The notes beneath the pieces are model-generated. The model was not told the origin of the DNA and made no database searches. It saw only the letters and a program-made list of their open reading frames with translations. Of a DNA stretch of 64,000 bases, positions 35,688 to 45,081 are shown one piece after another (the stretch's first letter is position 1; the number at the start of each line of letters is the position of its first letter). The translations under genes and the position numbers were made by a program. The DNA comes from Alphaproteobacteria bacterium (GTDB lineage: Bacteria; Pseudomonadota; Alphaproteobacteria; Micropepsales; Micropepsaceae), in assembly GCA_947475445.1 (NCBI GenBank), contig CANJLC010000005.1, positions 1 through 64,000 on the forward strand, given 5' to 3'.

Positions 35688-37465
35688 CAGGCAGGCTCCG
35701 GCTCGGTCAAATTGTGATGATAAAGCTTGGCGTAAAGGCCGCCCTTGGCAATCAGCGCTTCATGCGTGCCATGTTCCGCCACCTTGCCGCGATCCAGGAC
35801 ATAGATGCGGTCGGCATCGAGCACGGTGGAAAGCCGGTGGGCAATCACGATGGTTGTGCGGCCCTGCATCAGGCGCGACAGGGCATCCTGCACCTGCCGC
35901 TCGCTGGTCGTGTCCAGGGCGCTGGTGGCTTCATCCAGCAACAGAATGGGCGCGCCGCGCAGCATGGCGCGGGCAATCGCGATGCGCTGGCGCTGGCCGC
36001 CGGAAAGCTTGAGGCCGCCTTCGCCCACGCTGGTGTCATAACCCAATGGCAAGTCGGTGATGAAATCATGCGCCGCCGCGTCTCGGGCGGCCTGCTCGAT
36101 TTCGGCGCGTGACGCGCCCGGGCGGCCCAGCGCGATATTGGCCGCCACGCTTTCGTCGAACAGGATCGCTTCCTGGGTGACCAGCGCAATATTGGCGCGC
36201 AGCGAGGCCAGGGTCACGTCATGGATGTCCTGGCCGTCAATCGAGATGCTGCCCTTGTCGGCGTCGTAGAAGCGCAGCAACAGGTTGAACAAGGTACTCT
36301 TGCCCGCGCCGGAGGGCCCCACCAGCGCGATTTTGCGGCCCGCCGGGATTTCAATGTCCACCTGCTCGAGCGTGGGCCCGGCATCGGCATGATAGGCGAA
36401 GCTGACATCGCTAAAGCGCACCGCGCCGCCATTGGCGGGCAGTTTGAGGTCGGTCGCGCCGGGGCGGTCGGCAATTTCCGGCTTGGCGTCGATCAGGGAA
36501 AAGACCCGCTGCGCCGCCGCAATGCCGACCGATGCGGTTGGCCATAACTGGCTGAGATTGCGCACCGGCTGTTGCGCCAGCATCAGCGCGCCCGCGAAGG
36601 CGATAAAGCCGGCCAGGGTCAATTCGCCATGGACCGACTGGTAGCCGGCGAAAAACACCACCAGCGCCACCACCATCCCGACGAAAATGTCCGTTGAGGG
36701 TGCTGCGGCGCTGCGCGCCCGCACGGCCCGCAGCAGGGTCTTGAGCCTGGCGCCGAGCTTGGCATTCACCCGTACGGCGCTGTGATCTTCCAGGCCATAG
36801 GCCTTGATGATGCGCCGGCCGTCCATCGCTTCGGACAGGACGATGGACAGGTCGCCGGTTTCGGTCATGCCGCGCGTGGCGGCGCGCCGCATTGCGCGTC
36901 CCAGCTGGCCCATCACCCAGGCGACCAGCGGCAGCACCAGCATGGCCAGCAGGCCCAGCTGCCAGTCGGCATTGAGCATGATGGCGGCATAGACGAACAG
37001 TGAAACAAACTCGATGGCGCCTGCCGCGATGCCCTGGCCGATGGCATCGCGCATCAAGGTGGCGTCATACAGGAAGTTGGAGACGAACTGTCCCGAATGG
37101 ATGGCATTGAGGGCAGCGAGGTCGCGGCGGATCAGGTTGCGGAACATGTCGCGCTGGCAGGCGGCGACGATGTGTTCGGCCAGGCTGTCAATCAGCGCCT
37201 TGCCGCCGAAAAAGGACAGCGCCCGCACCAGCATGATGGCAAAGGCGCTGGCGGCAATCAGCAGCAGCAGGTCGGCGCGCTGGTCCACGAAGATAAGTTG
37301 CGTCGCCTGGCCAAGGCCCCAGGGCAGCAGCCCGCTCATGGCGTCGGTGACCAGCATGCAAAGGATGCCCAGCCCCAGCACGCTCCAGCGTCCGGGCAGG
37401 TAATCGCGCGCCATGCGCCGGATCACGGCGCCGGTGGCGAGGTCTTTCGGGGCGGGGATGGTCAT
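35687..37465 (-). CDS. MsbA-like lipid ABC exporter (fused membrane and ATPase domains)
   Basis: The 592-residue protein has six membrane helices (residues ~25-310) followed by an ABC ATPase. Walker A GPSGAGKSTLFNLLLRF, signature LSGGQRQR, Walker B ILLLDEATSALD and switch His in IVIAHRLSTV are all intact. Its place in the Kdo/lipid A operon suggests it flips lipid A precursor across the inner membrane as MsbA does. It is a half-transporter that works as a homodimer. Confidence 0.88.
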   Translation of the reverse strand: MTIPAPKDLATGAVIRRMARDYLPGRWSVLGLGILCMLVTDAMSGLLPWGLGQATQLIFVDQRADLLLLIAASAFAIMLVRALSFFGGKALIDSLAEHIVAACQRDMFRNLIRRDLAALNAIHSGQFVSNFLYDATLMRDAIGQGIAAGAIEFVSLFVYAAIMLNADWQLGLLAMLVLPLVAWVMGQLGRAMRRAATRGMTETGDLSIVLSEAMDGRRIIKAYGLEDHSAVRVNAKLGARLKTLLRAVRARSAAAPSTDIFVGMVVALVVFFAGYQSVHGELTLAGFIAFAGALMLAQQPVRNLSQLWPTASVGIAAAQRVFSLIDAKPEIADRPGATDLKLPANGGAVRFSDVSFAYHADAGPTLEQVDIEIPAGRKIALVGPSGAGKSTLFNLLLRFYDADKGSISIDGQDIHDVTLASLRANIALVTQEAILFDESVAANIALGRPGASRAEIEQAARDAAAHDFITDLPLGYDTSVGEGGLKLSGGQRQRIAIARAMLRGAPILLLDEATSALDTTSERQVQDALSRLMQGRTTIVIAHRLSTVLDADRIYVLDRGKVAEHGTHEALIAKGGLYAKLYHHNLTEPEPA

Positions 37466-37551
37466 GCGGAAGGTCGTTTAGCACGGGTTCCCCCGTCCGG
37501 CGAGGTCAAAAAGGCCCCAGGAGAGCCAATAACCCTAAATGCGCCAAAGGC

Positions 37552-37809
37552 TTAATGGTCCTGCCCCTCGTCATTGTCGTCATCCGGCTCCATCAGGCGA
37601 TGGATATGGACCACGAAGTAGCGCATCTGGGCATTGTCCACGGTGGATTGCGCCTTGCTGAGCCAGGCGCGCTTTGCTTCCGCAAAGTTGGGAAACATGC
37701 CCACAATATCGAGCTTGGAGAGGTCCTTGAACTCGACATCGTCGGTATTCTTCAACTCGCCGCCAAACACGAAATGCAGAAGCTGGGGCTTGGAATGGGA
37801 TTTGGCCAT
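37552..37809 (-). CDS. DUF4170 protein
   Basis: The 85-residue soluble protein has the core LLHFVFGGELKNTDDVEFKDL and AEAKRAWLSKAQSTVDNAQMRYFVVHIHRLMEP, ending in an acidic tail. In alphaproteobacteria the family typically sits, as here, between an inositol-monophosphatase-like gene and the lipid A/Kdo genes. This suggests a role in envelope lipid synthesis, but no activity is known. Confidence 0.85.
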   Translation of the reverse strand: MAKSHSKPQLLHFVFGGELKNTDDVEFKDLSKLDIVGMFPNFAEAKRAWLSKAQSTVDNAQMRYFVVHIHRLMEPDDDNDEGQDH

Positions 37810-37867
37810 GACGGGCTCCGAAAGAAGATGTTTTTCTAGGCTGAACCGGCTTCTGTACTAAGCCCTC

Positions 37868-38662
37868 TTATTGTCGCAGATGTTCCAGCAATTTTGCATG
37901 GAGTCTTGGTCCGGCAGCGATGCTTGTGCGCTGGGTGGCGGCAGGCTGGTTGTAGACCAGCGCATGGCCTGCCTCGTTGGTAAGCAGCCCGCCCGCTTCC
38001 TGCACAATCAGGTCGGCGGCCGCCAGATCCCAGTCGCGCTTGACCGACAGGCTGACGACAGCATCGTGCCGCCCCGCCGCGACCAGCGCGATTCGATAGG
38101 CGACGGAACTGTAGGAGGTCACGTCCATCGGCGGCCAGCCTTCCGCGAAACTGGCCTTGGGGCCCAGCATGCGCGCGCCTTCGATCCTGTCGCGGTCCGT
38201 GACATGGATCGCTGCGCCGTTGAGCGTGGCGCCGCCGCCATGTCGCGCGGCGAAACATTCCCCGGTGATGGGATTGAAAACGACAGCGGTGCGGGGACGG
38301 CCCTTTTCCACCACGGCCGCGCATATCGTGAAATGCGGCCGGTGCTTGAGGAACGCCACCGTGCCATCAATGGGATCCACCACGAAGACCCGTGCGCGTG
38401 TCAGCCTTTGCTCGCTGTCCACGCTTTCTTCCGACAGCCAGCCATAATCCGGCCTGGCCGCGAGCAGATTTTCCCGAAGATAATTGTCCACGGCCAGGTC
38501 CGCTTCGCTGACCGGGCTTCCGCCCGGCTTGCTCCAGCGTTTGACATCCTGGCCATAGAATTTTCGCGCAATCCCGCCCGCCGCGCTTACCGCGCTTTCC
38601 AGAAGCGCAAGATCCTGGTCATGCTCTCCATGCTGTTGGGTCGCGTGACCGCCGCCAGCCAT
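37868..38662 (-). CDS. Inositol monophosphatase / CysQ-type phosphatase
   Basis: The 264-residue Mg-dependent phosphatase has the metal motifs Glu78-Glu79 (WLSEES), VVDPIDGTVAFL (Asp96, Asp99) and the distal WDLAAADLIVQEAGG. CysQ members hydrolyse 3'-phosphoadenosine 5'-phosphate; others act on inositol phosphates. The start at ATG 38662 has no clear ribosome site, and the gene overlaps no neighbour. The stop of pmbA lies 34 bases upstream. Confidence 0.85.
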   Translation of the reverse strand: MAGGGHATQQHGEHDQDLALLESAVSAAGGIARKFYGQDVKRWSKPGGSPVSEADLAVDNYLRENLLAARPDYGWLSEESVDSEQRLTRARVFVVDPIDGTVAFLKHRPHFTICAAVVEKGRPRTAVVFNPITGECFAARHGGGATLNGAAIHVTDRDRIEGARMLGPKASFAEGWPPMDVTSYSSVAYRIALVAAGRHDAVVSLSVKRDWDLAAADLIVQEAGGLLTNEAGHALVYNQPAATQRTSIAAGPRLHAKLLEHLRQ

Positions 38663-38696
38663 TTTTTTTAGGCCATCACCACCGGGGTCTGGTCGG

Positions 38697-40034
38697 TCAC
38701 GCTCCGGCAATCGTCATGCCCTCGATGCGCACGGTCGGCGCGTTGGTGCCATGGCGGAAGACCAGGTCACTGGCAGGGGTCAGGTTCAGGAACATGTCCT
38801 TGAGGTTGCCGGCGATGGTGACTTCCGAAACCGGAAACGCAATCTTGCCTTTCTCGATCCAGAATCCCGCCGCGCCGCGGCTGTAATCGCCGGTGACGCC
38901 ATTGACGCCCATGCCCATCAACTCGGTGACATAGAAACCCTGTTCGATGTCGGCGATCAGGGCCTCTGGGGAAACTGCGCCGGCCTCCATGTAGAGATTG
39001 GTGGCCGAAGGATGTGGCGGCCCGCCGGTGCCGCGCGCGGCATGGCCCGTGGTGAACAGGCCAAGCTGCCGGGCGCTGGCGCAATCCAGCAGCCAGGTTG
39101 TGAGCCGGCCCTGTTCGACCAGCTCGCGGCGGCGGTTGGCGACGCCTTCGCCGTCGAAGGGCTTGGAACGCAACCCGCGCAGGCGGTGGGGATCGTCGAT
39201 GATGGAAACGCCGGCGGCAAAAACCTGCTCGCCCATCTTGTCCTTGAGGAAGCTGACGCCGCGCGCGATCGCGCTGCCGGAAATGGCGCCTGCGAAATGG
39301 CCCACCAGCCCGGCAGATTCACGCGGATCAAACACCACCGGTACGCTTTGGGACTTCACCTTGCGCGGATTAAGGCGCGCGATGGTGCGCTCGCCCGCGG
39401 TCTTGCCGATATCGGCTGCGGATCGCAGGTCGCTGGCATGCCGGGCGCTGGCATGGTCATAGTCGCGTTCCATGCCGGTGCCTTCGCCGGCCAACACGGC
39501 CACCCCGATGCCATGGCTGGTGCCGGCATAACGGCCGTAAAAACCCGCGCTGGTGGCCAGCGCCACGGCCGCGCGCGAAAAGGACGCCCCGCCGCCTTCG
39601 GAATTGGTGACACCCTTGACCGCCATGGCGGAAGCTTCGGCGGTGCGGGCGCGCTCGACCAGGATTTCGGGCGCGGGTTCTTCGGGGTCTTCCAGGTCCA
39701 GGGCGGGAATGTCCTTGGCCAGCCTGTCGGCCGGCGCAAGGCCGGCGAACTTGTCTTCCGGCGCCAGCCTGGCCATGGCGATGGCACGCTCCGGCAAGGC
39801 GGCCAGGGCCTCGGGGGAAAAATCCGTGGAGGAAACGAAAGCCACCCGGCTCCCCAGGAAAACCCGCAGGCCCAGATCGGCGCTTTCGCTGCGCTCCACA
39901 TCTTCCAGCTTGCCCAGGCGGTAGGACACGCTGGCGGAAACATTCTCCACGAACAGCGCATCGGCGGTGTCGGCGCCCGCACGTTTGGCGGCATCGAGCA
40001 GGGAACTCAGAATGGCTTGCGAATTTGCGGTCAT
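38697..40034 (-). CDS. pmbA: PmbA/TldE metallopeptidase-like subunit
   Basis: The 445-residue TldE subunit partners TldD, encoded here at 49804. It shows SVSYRLGKLEDVERSESADLGLRVF, NSEGGGASFSR, VFDPRESAGLVGHFAGAISGSAIARG, TTGHAARGTGGPP and GVNGVTGDYSRGAAGFWIEKG. As in other TldE proteins it lacks the HExxxH zinc motif, which TldD supplies. The TldD/E protease cuts unfolded peptides, matures microcin B17 and degrades CcdA in E. coli. Confidence 0.92.
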   Translation of the reverse strand: MTANSQAILSSLLDAAKRAGADTADALFVENVSASVSYRLGKLEDVERSESADLGLRVFLGSRVAFVSSTDFSPEALAALPERAIAMARLAPEDKFAGLAPADRLAKDIPALDLEDPEEPAPEILVERARTAEASAMAVKGVTNSEGGGASFSRAAVALATSAGFYGRYAGTSHGIGVAVLAGEGTGMERDYDHASARHASDLRSAADIGKTAGERTIARLNPRKVKSQSVPVVFDPRESAGLVGHFAGAISGSAIARGVSFLKDKMGEQVFAAGVSIIDDPHRLRGLRSKPFDGEGVANRRRELVEQGRLTTWLLDCASARQLGLFTTGHAARGTGGPPHPSATNLYMEAGAVSPEALIADIEQGFYVTELMGMGVNGVTGDYSRGAAGFWIEKGKIAFPVSEVTIAGNLKDMFLNLTPASDLVFRHGTNAPTVRIEGMTIAGA

Positions 40035-40085
40035 GGCCTTTCGATGCCGCAAAGGGCCCGGGCCGTCAAGGCGCGCTGTTTGGCG

Positions 40086-41612
40086 TTAGCGCCAGATCGG
40101 CTTGCCGCTGCCTGGAAGGCCCAAGGACGGCCATTTTTCCGTGACGGTGCGGATAACGTCTTCGTCCATCGCCATCTTGCGGCCCCATTCGCGCTTGGTC
40201 TCGGGCGGCAGCTTGTTGGTGGCGTCCAGGCCGATCTTGGAGCCCAAGCCACTCTCGGGCGATGCAAAGTCGAGATAATCGATCGGCGTATTTTCGATCA
40301 GGGTGATGTCGCGCGCCGGGTCCATGCGGGTGGAGACGGCCCACATCACGTCTTTCCAGTCGCGGGCATTGATATCGTCATCCACCACGATGACCCATTT
40401 GGTGTACATGAACTGGCGCAGGTACGACCACACCGCCATCATCACGCGCTTGGCATGGCCGGGATAGGCTTTCTTCATGCTGACCACCGCGATTCGGTAG
40501 GAGCAGCCTTCCGGCGGCAGCCAGAAATCCACGATCTCGGGAAACTGCTGGCGGATCAGGGGCACGAAGACTTCGTTGAGGGCTTCGCCCAGCACCGAGG
40601 GTTCATCCGGCGGGCGTGATGTGTAGGTGGAAAGATAGATCGGGTTCTTGCGCATGGTGATGGCAGTCACCGTGAAGACGGGAAACTGCTCCACCGAATT
40701 GTAATAGCCGGTGTGATCGCCATAGGGGCCTTCGTCGCGGTAATCGGTCAGCGACACGGTGCCCTCGATCACGATCTCGGCTTCCGCGGGAACTTTCAGC
40801 GGCTGGCTGACGCAATCGGCCAGCACGACGCGCGTGCCGCGCAGCAATCCGGCGAACTGATATTCCGAAAGCGTCTCCGGCACCGGCGTTACGGCCGCCA
40901 GAATGATGCCGGGATCGGCGCCCAGCACGATGGCGGCGGGCAGGGGCTCGGGCTTCGCCGCCCCCCAGCGCTGGTGATGCTGCGCCCCGCCACGATGCTT
41001 GAGCCAGCGCATGATGGTCTGGTTCTTGTTCAGAACCTGCATGCGATAGATGCCCAGATTGTAATTGTCCTCGCGCGCGTCAGACGGGCCCTTGGTCACT
41101 ACCAGCGGCCAGGTGATCAGCGGCGCGGGCTCGCCCGGCCAGCAGGTCTGGATCGGCAGGGCGCTCAGATCGATGTCGTCACCCGTGAGGACCACTTCCT
41201 GGCAGGGCGGCTTGCTGACCGTCTTGGGTTTCATCGCCAGAACGGTTTTCACCAGCGGCAGCAATTTCGCCGCTTCGCCGAAGCTGCGCGGCGGCTGGGG
41301 CTGGCGCAGCTGGGCCAGCAATTCGCCCACTTCGCGCAGATCGGTTGCGGTAGTGCGCTCCTTGCCGCCCATGGTCACGCCCATGGCGACGCGTTTCACT
41401 GTGCCGAACAAATTGACCAGCACGGGCATGGCGCTCGCCGTGCCGTCGGCCTTGATGGGTTTTTCGAAAATGACGGCGGGTCCGCCTTCGGCGATCAGGC
41501 GGGTCTGGATTTCCGTCATTTCCAGCACGGTGGAAACCGGCGCGGTCACCCGCACCAACTCGCCGTCTTTTTCCAGACGGGCCAGGAAATCACGCAAGGA
41601 GCTATAGGCCAT
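40086..41612 (-). CDS. ubiD: 3-octaprenyl-4-hydroxybenzoate decarboxylase
   Basis: This prenyl-FMN-dependent decarboxylase of ubiquinone synthesis. The 508 residues show [72 protein letters not shown] and the C-terminal [18 protein letters not shown]. UbiX, which makes prenyl-FMN, is not in the window. The ubiA prenyltransferase gene lies about 4 kb away. Confidence 0.95.
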   Translation of the reverse strand: MAYSSLRDFLARLEKDGELVRVTAPVSTVLEMTEIQTRLIAEGGPAVIFEKPIKADGTASAMPVLVNLFGTVKRVAMGVTMGGKERTTATDLREVGELLAQLRQPQPPRSFGEAAKLLPLVKTVLAMKPKTVSKPPCQEVVLTGDDIDLSALPIQTCWPGEPAPLITWPLVVTKGPSDAREDNYNLGIYRMQVLNKNQTIMRWLKHRGGAQHHQRWGAAKPEPLPAAIVLGADPGIILAAVTPVPETLSEYQFAGLLRGTRVVLADCVSQPLKVPAEAEIVIEGTVSLTDYRDEGPYGDHTGYYNSVEQFPVFTVTAITMRKNPIYLSTYTSRPPDEPSVLGEALNEVFVPLIRQQFPEIVDFWLPPEGCSYRIAVVSMKKAYPGHAKRVMMAVWSYLRQFMYTKWVIVVDDDINARDWKDVMWAVSTRMDPARDITLIENTPIDYLDFASPESGLGSKIGLDATNKLPPETKREWGRKMAMDEDVIRTVTEKWPSLGLPGSGKPIWR

Positions 41613-41648
41613 GACCCGGTTCTACCGCGCCCCGGCGGGCGCTGTCGA

Positions 41649-43091
41649 TCACCGCTTCAGGGCATAAGCCGGGATTTTGGCGTGCTTGCGCGCATAGAGG
41701 AAGTAGACCGCCATGCCGATCGCAAACCACACCGCCAGCCGGATCCAGGTGTCCAGCGGCAGGCCCGCCATCATCGCGCCGCAGACCAGGATGCCGGCGA
41801 TCGGCACGATCGGCACCATGGGCGTGCGGAAGGGGCGATGGACATTGGGATGGGTCTTTCTCAGCACCATCACCGAGACGCAGACCAGCACGAAGGCGGC
41901 CAGGGTGCCGATGGACACAAGCTCGATCAGCAAGTCATGCGGCAGGAAGGCCGACAGCAGGGCCGCGAAGCCGCCGATGGCGATGGTCGAGATATAGGGC
42001 GTGCGGAATTGCGGATGCACTTTCTTGAAGACCGGCGGCATCATGCCGTCGCGCGACATGGCATAGAAGATGCGCGACTGGCCCAGCAGCAGCACCAGCA
42101 CCACGGTGCCCAGGCCCAGTGTCGCGCCAAGGTCCACCATGATCTTCAGCCAGCCGAAGGAGGGGCCCATGGCTTCCACCGCCACGGCCACCGGCATCGG
42201 AACATCCAGCGTGGTGTAGTTGGTGACGCCGGTCATCACGATGCACATCAGCACATACAGCACGGTGCAGATGGCCAGCGACCCCAGGATGCCGATGGGC
42301 ATGTTGCGCTGGGGGTTCTTGGCTTCCTGCGCCGCGACGGAGACGCTGTCGAAGCCGATATAGGCGAAGAACACCACGCCCGAGGCGCGCAGCACGCCGC
42401 TCCAGCCGAATTCGCCGAACGATCCGAGGTTGGGCGGCACGAAGGGCGTGAGGTTGTCCATGGTGACGAATTGCAGGCCAAAGCCGATCACCAGCAGCAC
42501 CACGATCAGCTTGAGCAGCACCATGATGCCGTTGAAGGTGGCGCTGGCGCGAATGCCGATCACCAGCAGCACGGTGAGAAGCAGGACCAGGCAGGCGGCG
42601 GGCAAATTGATGACGGCCCCGGACAGGCTGAGCACATGGTCGGCGCCCATGGTGACGGGCGACTTGGAAAGATTTTCCGGCAGGATGATGCCGAAATCCG
42701 CCAGCAGGCCGTTGAAATATCCGGCCCAGCCGACGGCGACGGCGGAACCCGCCGCAAGATATTCCAGGATCAGGTCCCAGCCGATGATCCAGGCGAAGAA
42801 TTTTCCCAGCGTGGCGAAGGTGTAGGAATAGGCGCTGCCCGCAACCGGGATCATCGCCGAGAATTCCGCATAGCAAAGGCCCGCCAGCAGGCAGCCGAAA
42901 CCGGCGACCAAATAGGAGAACATCACGGCGGGGCCGGCATAGTTGGCGGCGGCCTGGCCGGTGGAAACGAAGATGCCGGCGCCGATGATCGCGCCGATGC
43001 CGAGCGCAATCAGGTGTACGGGCCCCAGGGCGCGGCGAAGCTCGTTGCCGCCGTCTTCCGCATCCGGGTTCAATGGAATGTTCGCTGCCAT
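41649..43091 (-). CDS. APC-superfamily amino acid permease
   Basis: The 480-residue protein with 12 predicted helices has the APC helix-1 motif LGIGAIIGAGIFVSTGQAAANYAGP and VSVAAQEAKNPQRNMPIGI. GQSRIFYAMSRDGMMPPVFKKVH is also present. The layout resembles cationic amino acid transporter-type (YfnA/CAT) permeases with a C-terminal pair of helices. The substrate is unknown. ATG 43091 is used rather than a TTG two codons upstream. Confidence 0.87.
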   Translation of the reverse strand: MAANIPLNPDAEDGGNELRRALGPVHLIALGIGAIIGAGIFVSTGQAAANYAGPAVMFSYLVAGFGCLLAGLCYAEFSAMIPVAGSAYSYTFATLGKFFAWIIGWDLILEYLAAGSAVAVGWAGYFNGLLADFGIILPENLSKSPVTMGADHVLSLSGAVINLPAACLVLLLTVLLVIGIRASATFNGIMVLLKLIVVLLVIGFGLQFVTMDNLTPFVPPNLGSFGEFGWSGVLRASGVVFFAYIGFDSVSVAAQEAKNPQRNMPIGILGSLAICTVLYVLMCIVMTGVTNYTTLDVPMPVAVAVEAMGPSFGWLKIMVDLGATLGLGTVVLVLLLGQSRIFYAMSRDGMMPPVFKKVHPQFRTPYISTIAIGGFAALLSAFLPHDLLIELVSIGTLAAFVLVCVSVMVLRKTHPNVHRPFRTPMVPIVPIAGILVCGAMMAGLPLDTWIRLAVWFAIGMAVYFLYARKHAKIPAYALKR

Positions 43092-43143
43092 GATCAAGCC
43101 CCCGTGTTACTGGCGCTACTGTGGCAGAGCATTCGGGCTGCGC

Positions 43144-43779
43144 CTAGCCCCGAAGTAGTTGCCAAACCCCGGTTTCGCGTATTTCCCGGTCCTCAAGCTC
43201 GCGGGTGGTGGCGACGGAATAGCTCGCCAATTGTGCAAGACCTTGCTTGGGGAAATAGGAACGGCCGGGATCTCCCAGAAGTATTTCTGCCGGTGAAGAT
43301 TTGAGCCAGGCCATCAGCCTTTCTGCCAGCGGCCGCTCGTAGCACATGTCGCCGACCAGCATCACATCGTAGGGCTCGCTGCTGCCGATCACATCGTCGG
43401 AGGTGGTGGCGATAGCGAGTTGGTTGGCCTGCGCATTCGCCGCGATGGCAGCAATGGAAAATTTGTCGATGTCGGCGGCCAGCACATGGGCCGCGCCCGC
43501 CTTCGCCGCGGCCAGGGCGACGATGCCGCTGCCGGAGCCGAAATCCAGCACCCGCTTGCCCGCCACCAGCGCCGGAGTGTCGAGCACGTAACGCGCCAGC
43601 GCCTGGCCGCCGGCCCAGGCGAAAGCCCAGTAAGGCGGCGGCACGCCCATCTCTTCCAATTCTTCTTCAGTCTTGCGCCACAGGGGCACGACTTCCGTCG
43701 CCAGGAAAAGGCGCAGTTCCGGCACCAGCGGCGGGGCCGTGAGCACGGCATTGTCACGGATGAAGGATTCGGGTGTCAT
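43144..43779 (-). CDS. Class I SAM-dependent methyltransferase (nicotinamide/lysine MTase-like)
   Basis: The 211-residue protein has motif I VLDFGSGSGIVALAAAKAG (77-95) and motif II HVLAADIDKFSIAAIAANA. VMLVGDMCYERPL and LLGDPGRSYFP are the kind of segments seen in ETFB-lysine- and NNMT-type methyltransferases. It begins MTPESFIRDNAVLTAPPLVPEL. Substrate unknown, with protein lysine favoured by resemblance. It is divergent from the DUF962 gene across 54 bases. Confidence 0.8.
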   Translation of the reverse strand: MTPESFIRDNAVLTAPPLVPELRLFLATEVVPLWRKTEEELEEMGVPPPYWAFAWAGGQALARYVLDTPALVAGKRVLDFGSGSGIVALAAAKAGAAHVLAADIDKFSIAAIAANAQANQLAIATTSDDVIGSSEPYDVMLVGDMCYERPLAERLMAWLKSSPAEILLGDPGRSYFPKQGLAQLASYSVATTRELEDREIRETGVWQLLRG

Positions 43780-43833
43780 GCGGCCCAACTTGCGGCGGGA
43801 CGCCTGGCGCTGCAAGCTTAATGCGAGGACGCC

Positions 43834-44133
43834 ATGCGCTATTCCAGCTTCGCGGAATTTTATCCCTTCTATCTCGGCGAACATGCGCAGCCCGCAACGC
43901 GGCGCATGCATTTCGCCGGTTCGGCGCTGGCATTGCTCTGCCTGCTCGCGGCGGTGATCACGGGCAATCTGCGGTGGCTGGGCGGTGCCTTGCTGTGTGG
44001 CTATGGCTTTGCCTGGGCGGCCCATCTGCTGTTCGAAAAAAACCGGCCCGCGACCTTCCGCTACCCGCTCTACAGCTTCATGGGCGACTGGAAGATGTTT
44101 TTTGAAATATTGACCGGGCGGATCGCCTTCTAG
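43834..44133 (+). CDS. DUF962 / Mpo1-like membrane protein
   Basis: The 99-residue protein has MRYSSFAEFYPFYLGEHAQPATRRMHFAGS (conserved His residues), two membrane helices (ALALLCLLAAVITG and GALLCGYGFAWAAHLL) and FEKNRPATFRYPLYSFMGDWKMF. These are the DUF962 signatures. Yeast Mpo1 in this family is an Fe-dependent dioxygenase of 2-hydroxy fatty acids; bacterial members are untested. The stop shares CTAG with ubiA. Confidence 0.87.
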   Translation: MRYSSFAEFYPFYLGEHAQPATRRMHFAGSALALLCLLAAVITGNLRWLGGALLCGYGFAWAAHLLFEKNRPATFRYPLYSFMGDWKMFFEILTGRIAF

Positions 44134-45065
44134 CCGAACCACGCAGCCGCAAAGAACGCCAATCCGATCAGCGCTCCCGTGATGCGGTTGGCGCGGAACA
44201 ACATCAGGCAATTTTCCGCGCTGGTGATGTCCAGGCTTTTCACCTGCCACAGCATGTGCGCTCCTGCCAGCACCATGACGAAGCCGAATGGCCAGCCGGC
44301 ATGGTCGGAAAAACCCGCCGCCAAAATCAGCGTGAAGGCGGCGGCATAGAAGCGCAAAATCCATTTGCGGCTTTGCCCGCCCAGCAGCAGGGCGGTGGAT
44401 TTGACGCCGATCAGCGCGTCATCTTCCTTGTCCTGGTGGGCATAGATCGTGTCATAGCCCAGGGTCCAGAAGAACAGACCGGCATAGAGATAGAGTACGC
44501 CGATATCCAGCCTTCCGGTCTGGGCCGTGAAACCCAGCAATGCGCCCCAGTTGAAGGTCAGGCCCAGCCAGGCCTGCGGCCACCAGGTGATGCGCTTCAT
44601 GAAAGGGTAGGCGGCGACCAGCAGCAGCGAGGCTGCGCCCAGCCCCACCGTCAGCCAGTTGAACTCCAGCAGGATGATCAATCCCATCAAACACAGGGCA
44701 ACGGTGAACAGCACCGCCTGGCGCGGCGTGATGGCGCCGGAGGGAATGGGTCGCCCCCTTGTGCGCGCGACAGAGGCGTCGAAATCGCGGTCAATAATGT
44801 CGTTGAAGGCGCAGCCGGCACCGCGCATCACGATGGTGCCCAGGGCGAACAGGCCCACATAATAAAGATCACGCCAATCGGTGAAATTGCGCTCGTCCGC
44901 CATGGCGCCCAGGAACAGGCCAAACAGGCAGGGCCAGAACAGCAGCCAGCCGCCGATGGGCCGGTCCAGCCGCATCAGCTGGGCCCAGGGCTTCACGCGC
45001 GGCGGCAGGGCAGCGAACCAGGTCGCGGCAACGGCGTCGGCGGGGGCTTGCGTGGAATGGGACAT
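44130..45065 (-). CDS. ubiA: 4-hydroxybenzoate polyprenyltransferase
   Basis: It prenylates 4-hydroxybenzoate in ubiquinone synthesis. The 311-residue protein has about eight membrane helices and both Asp-rich motifs, FNDIIDRDFDASVARTRGRP and YDTIYAHQDKEDDALIGVKS. The start is ATG 45065 (MSHSTQ); an ATG at 45083 (MPQLSV) is equally possible. Either start pairs with an ATG of rsmE in a CATG on the opposite strand. No ribosome site is visible for either. Confidence 0.94.
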   Translation of the reverse strand: MSHSTQAPADAVAATWFAALPPRVKPWAQLMRLDRPIGGWLLFWPCLFGLFLGAMADERNFTDWRDLYYVGLFALGTIVMRGAGCAFNDIIDRDFDASVARTRGRPIPSGAITPRQAVLFTVALCLMGLIILLEFNWLTVGLGAASLLLVAAYPFMKRITWWPQAWLGLTFNWGALLGFTAQTGRLDIGVLYLYAGLFFWTLGYDTIYAHQDKEDDALIGVKSTALLLGGQSRKWILRFYAAAFTLILAAGFSDHAGWPFGFVMVLAGAHMLWQVKSLDITSAENCLMLFRANRITGALIGLAFFAAAWFG

Positions 45066-45081
45066 GACGCTCAATTGTGGC

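Noticed and set aside
40713-43304. 863-codon open frame on the plus strand opposite ubiD and the amino acid permease
   Set aside because: It is His/Gln/Arg-rich with no domain logic and mirrors two well-conserved genes on the other strand. It is a by-product of GC-rich codon usage.
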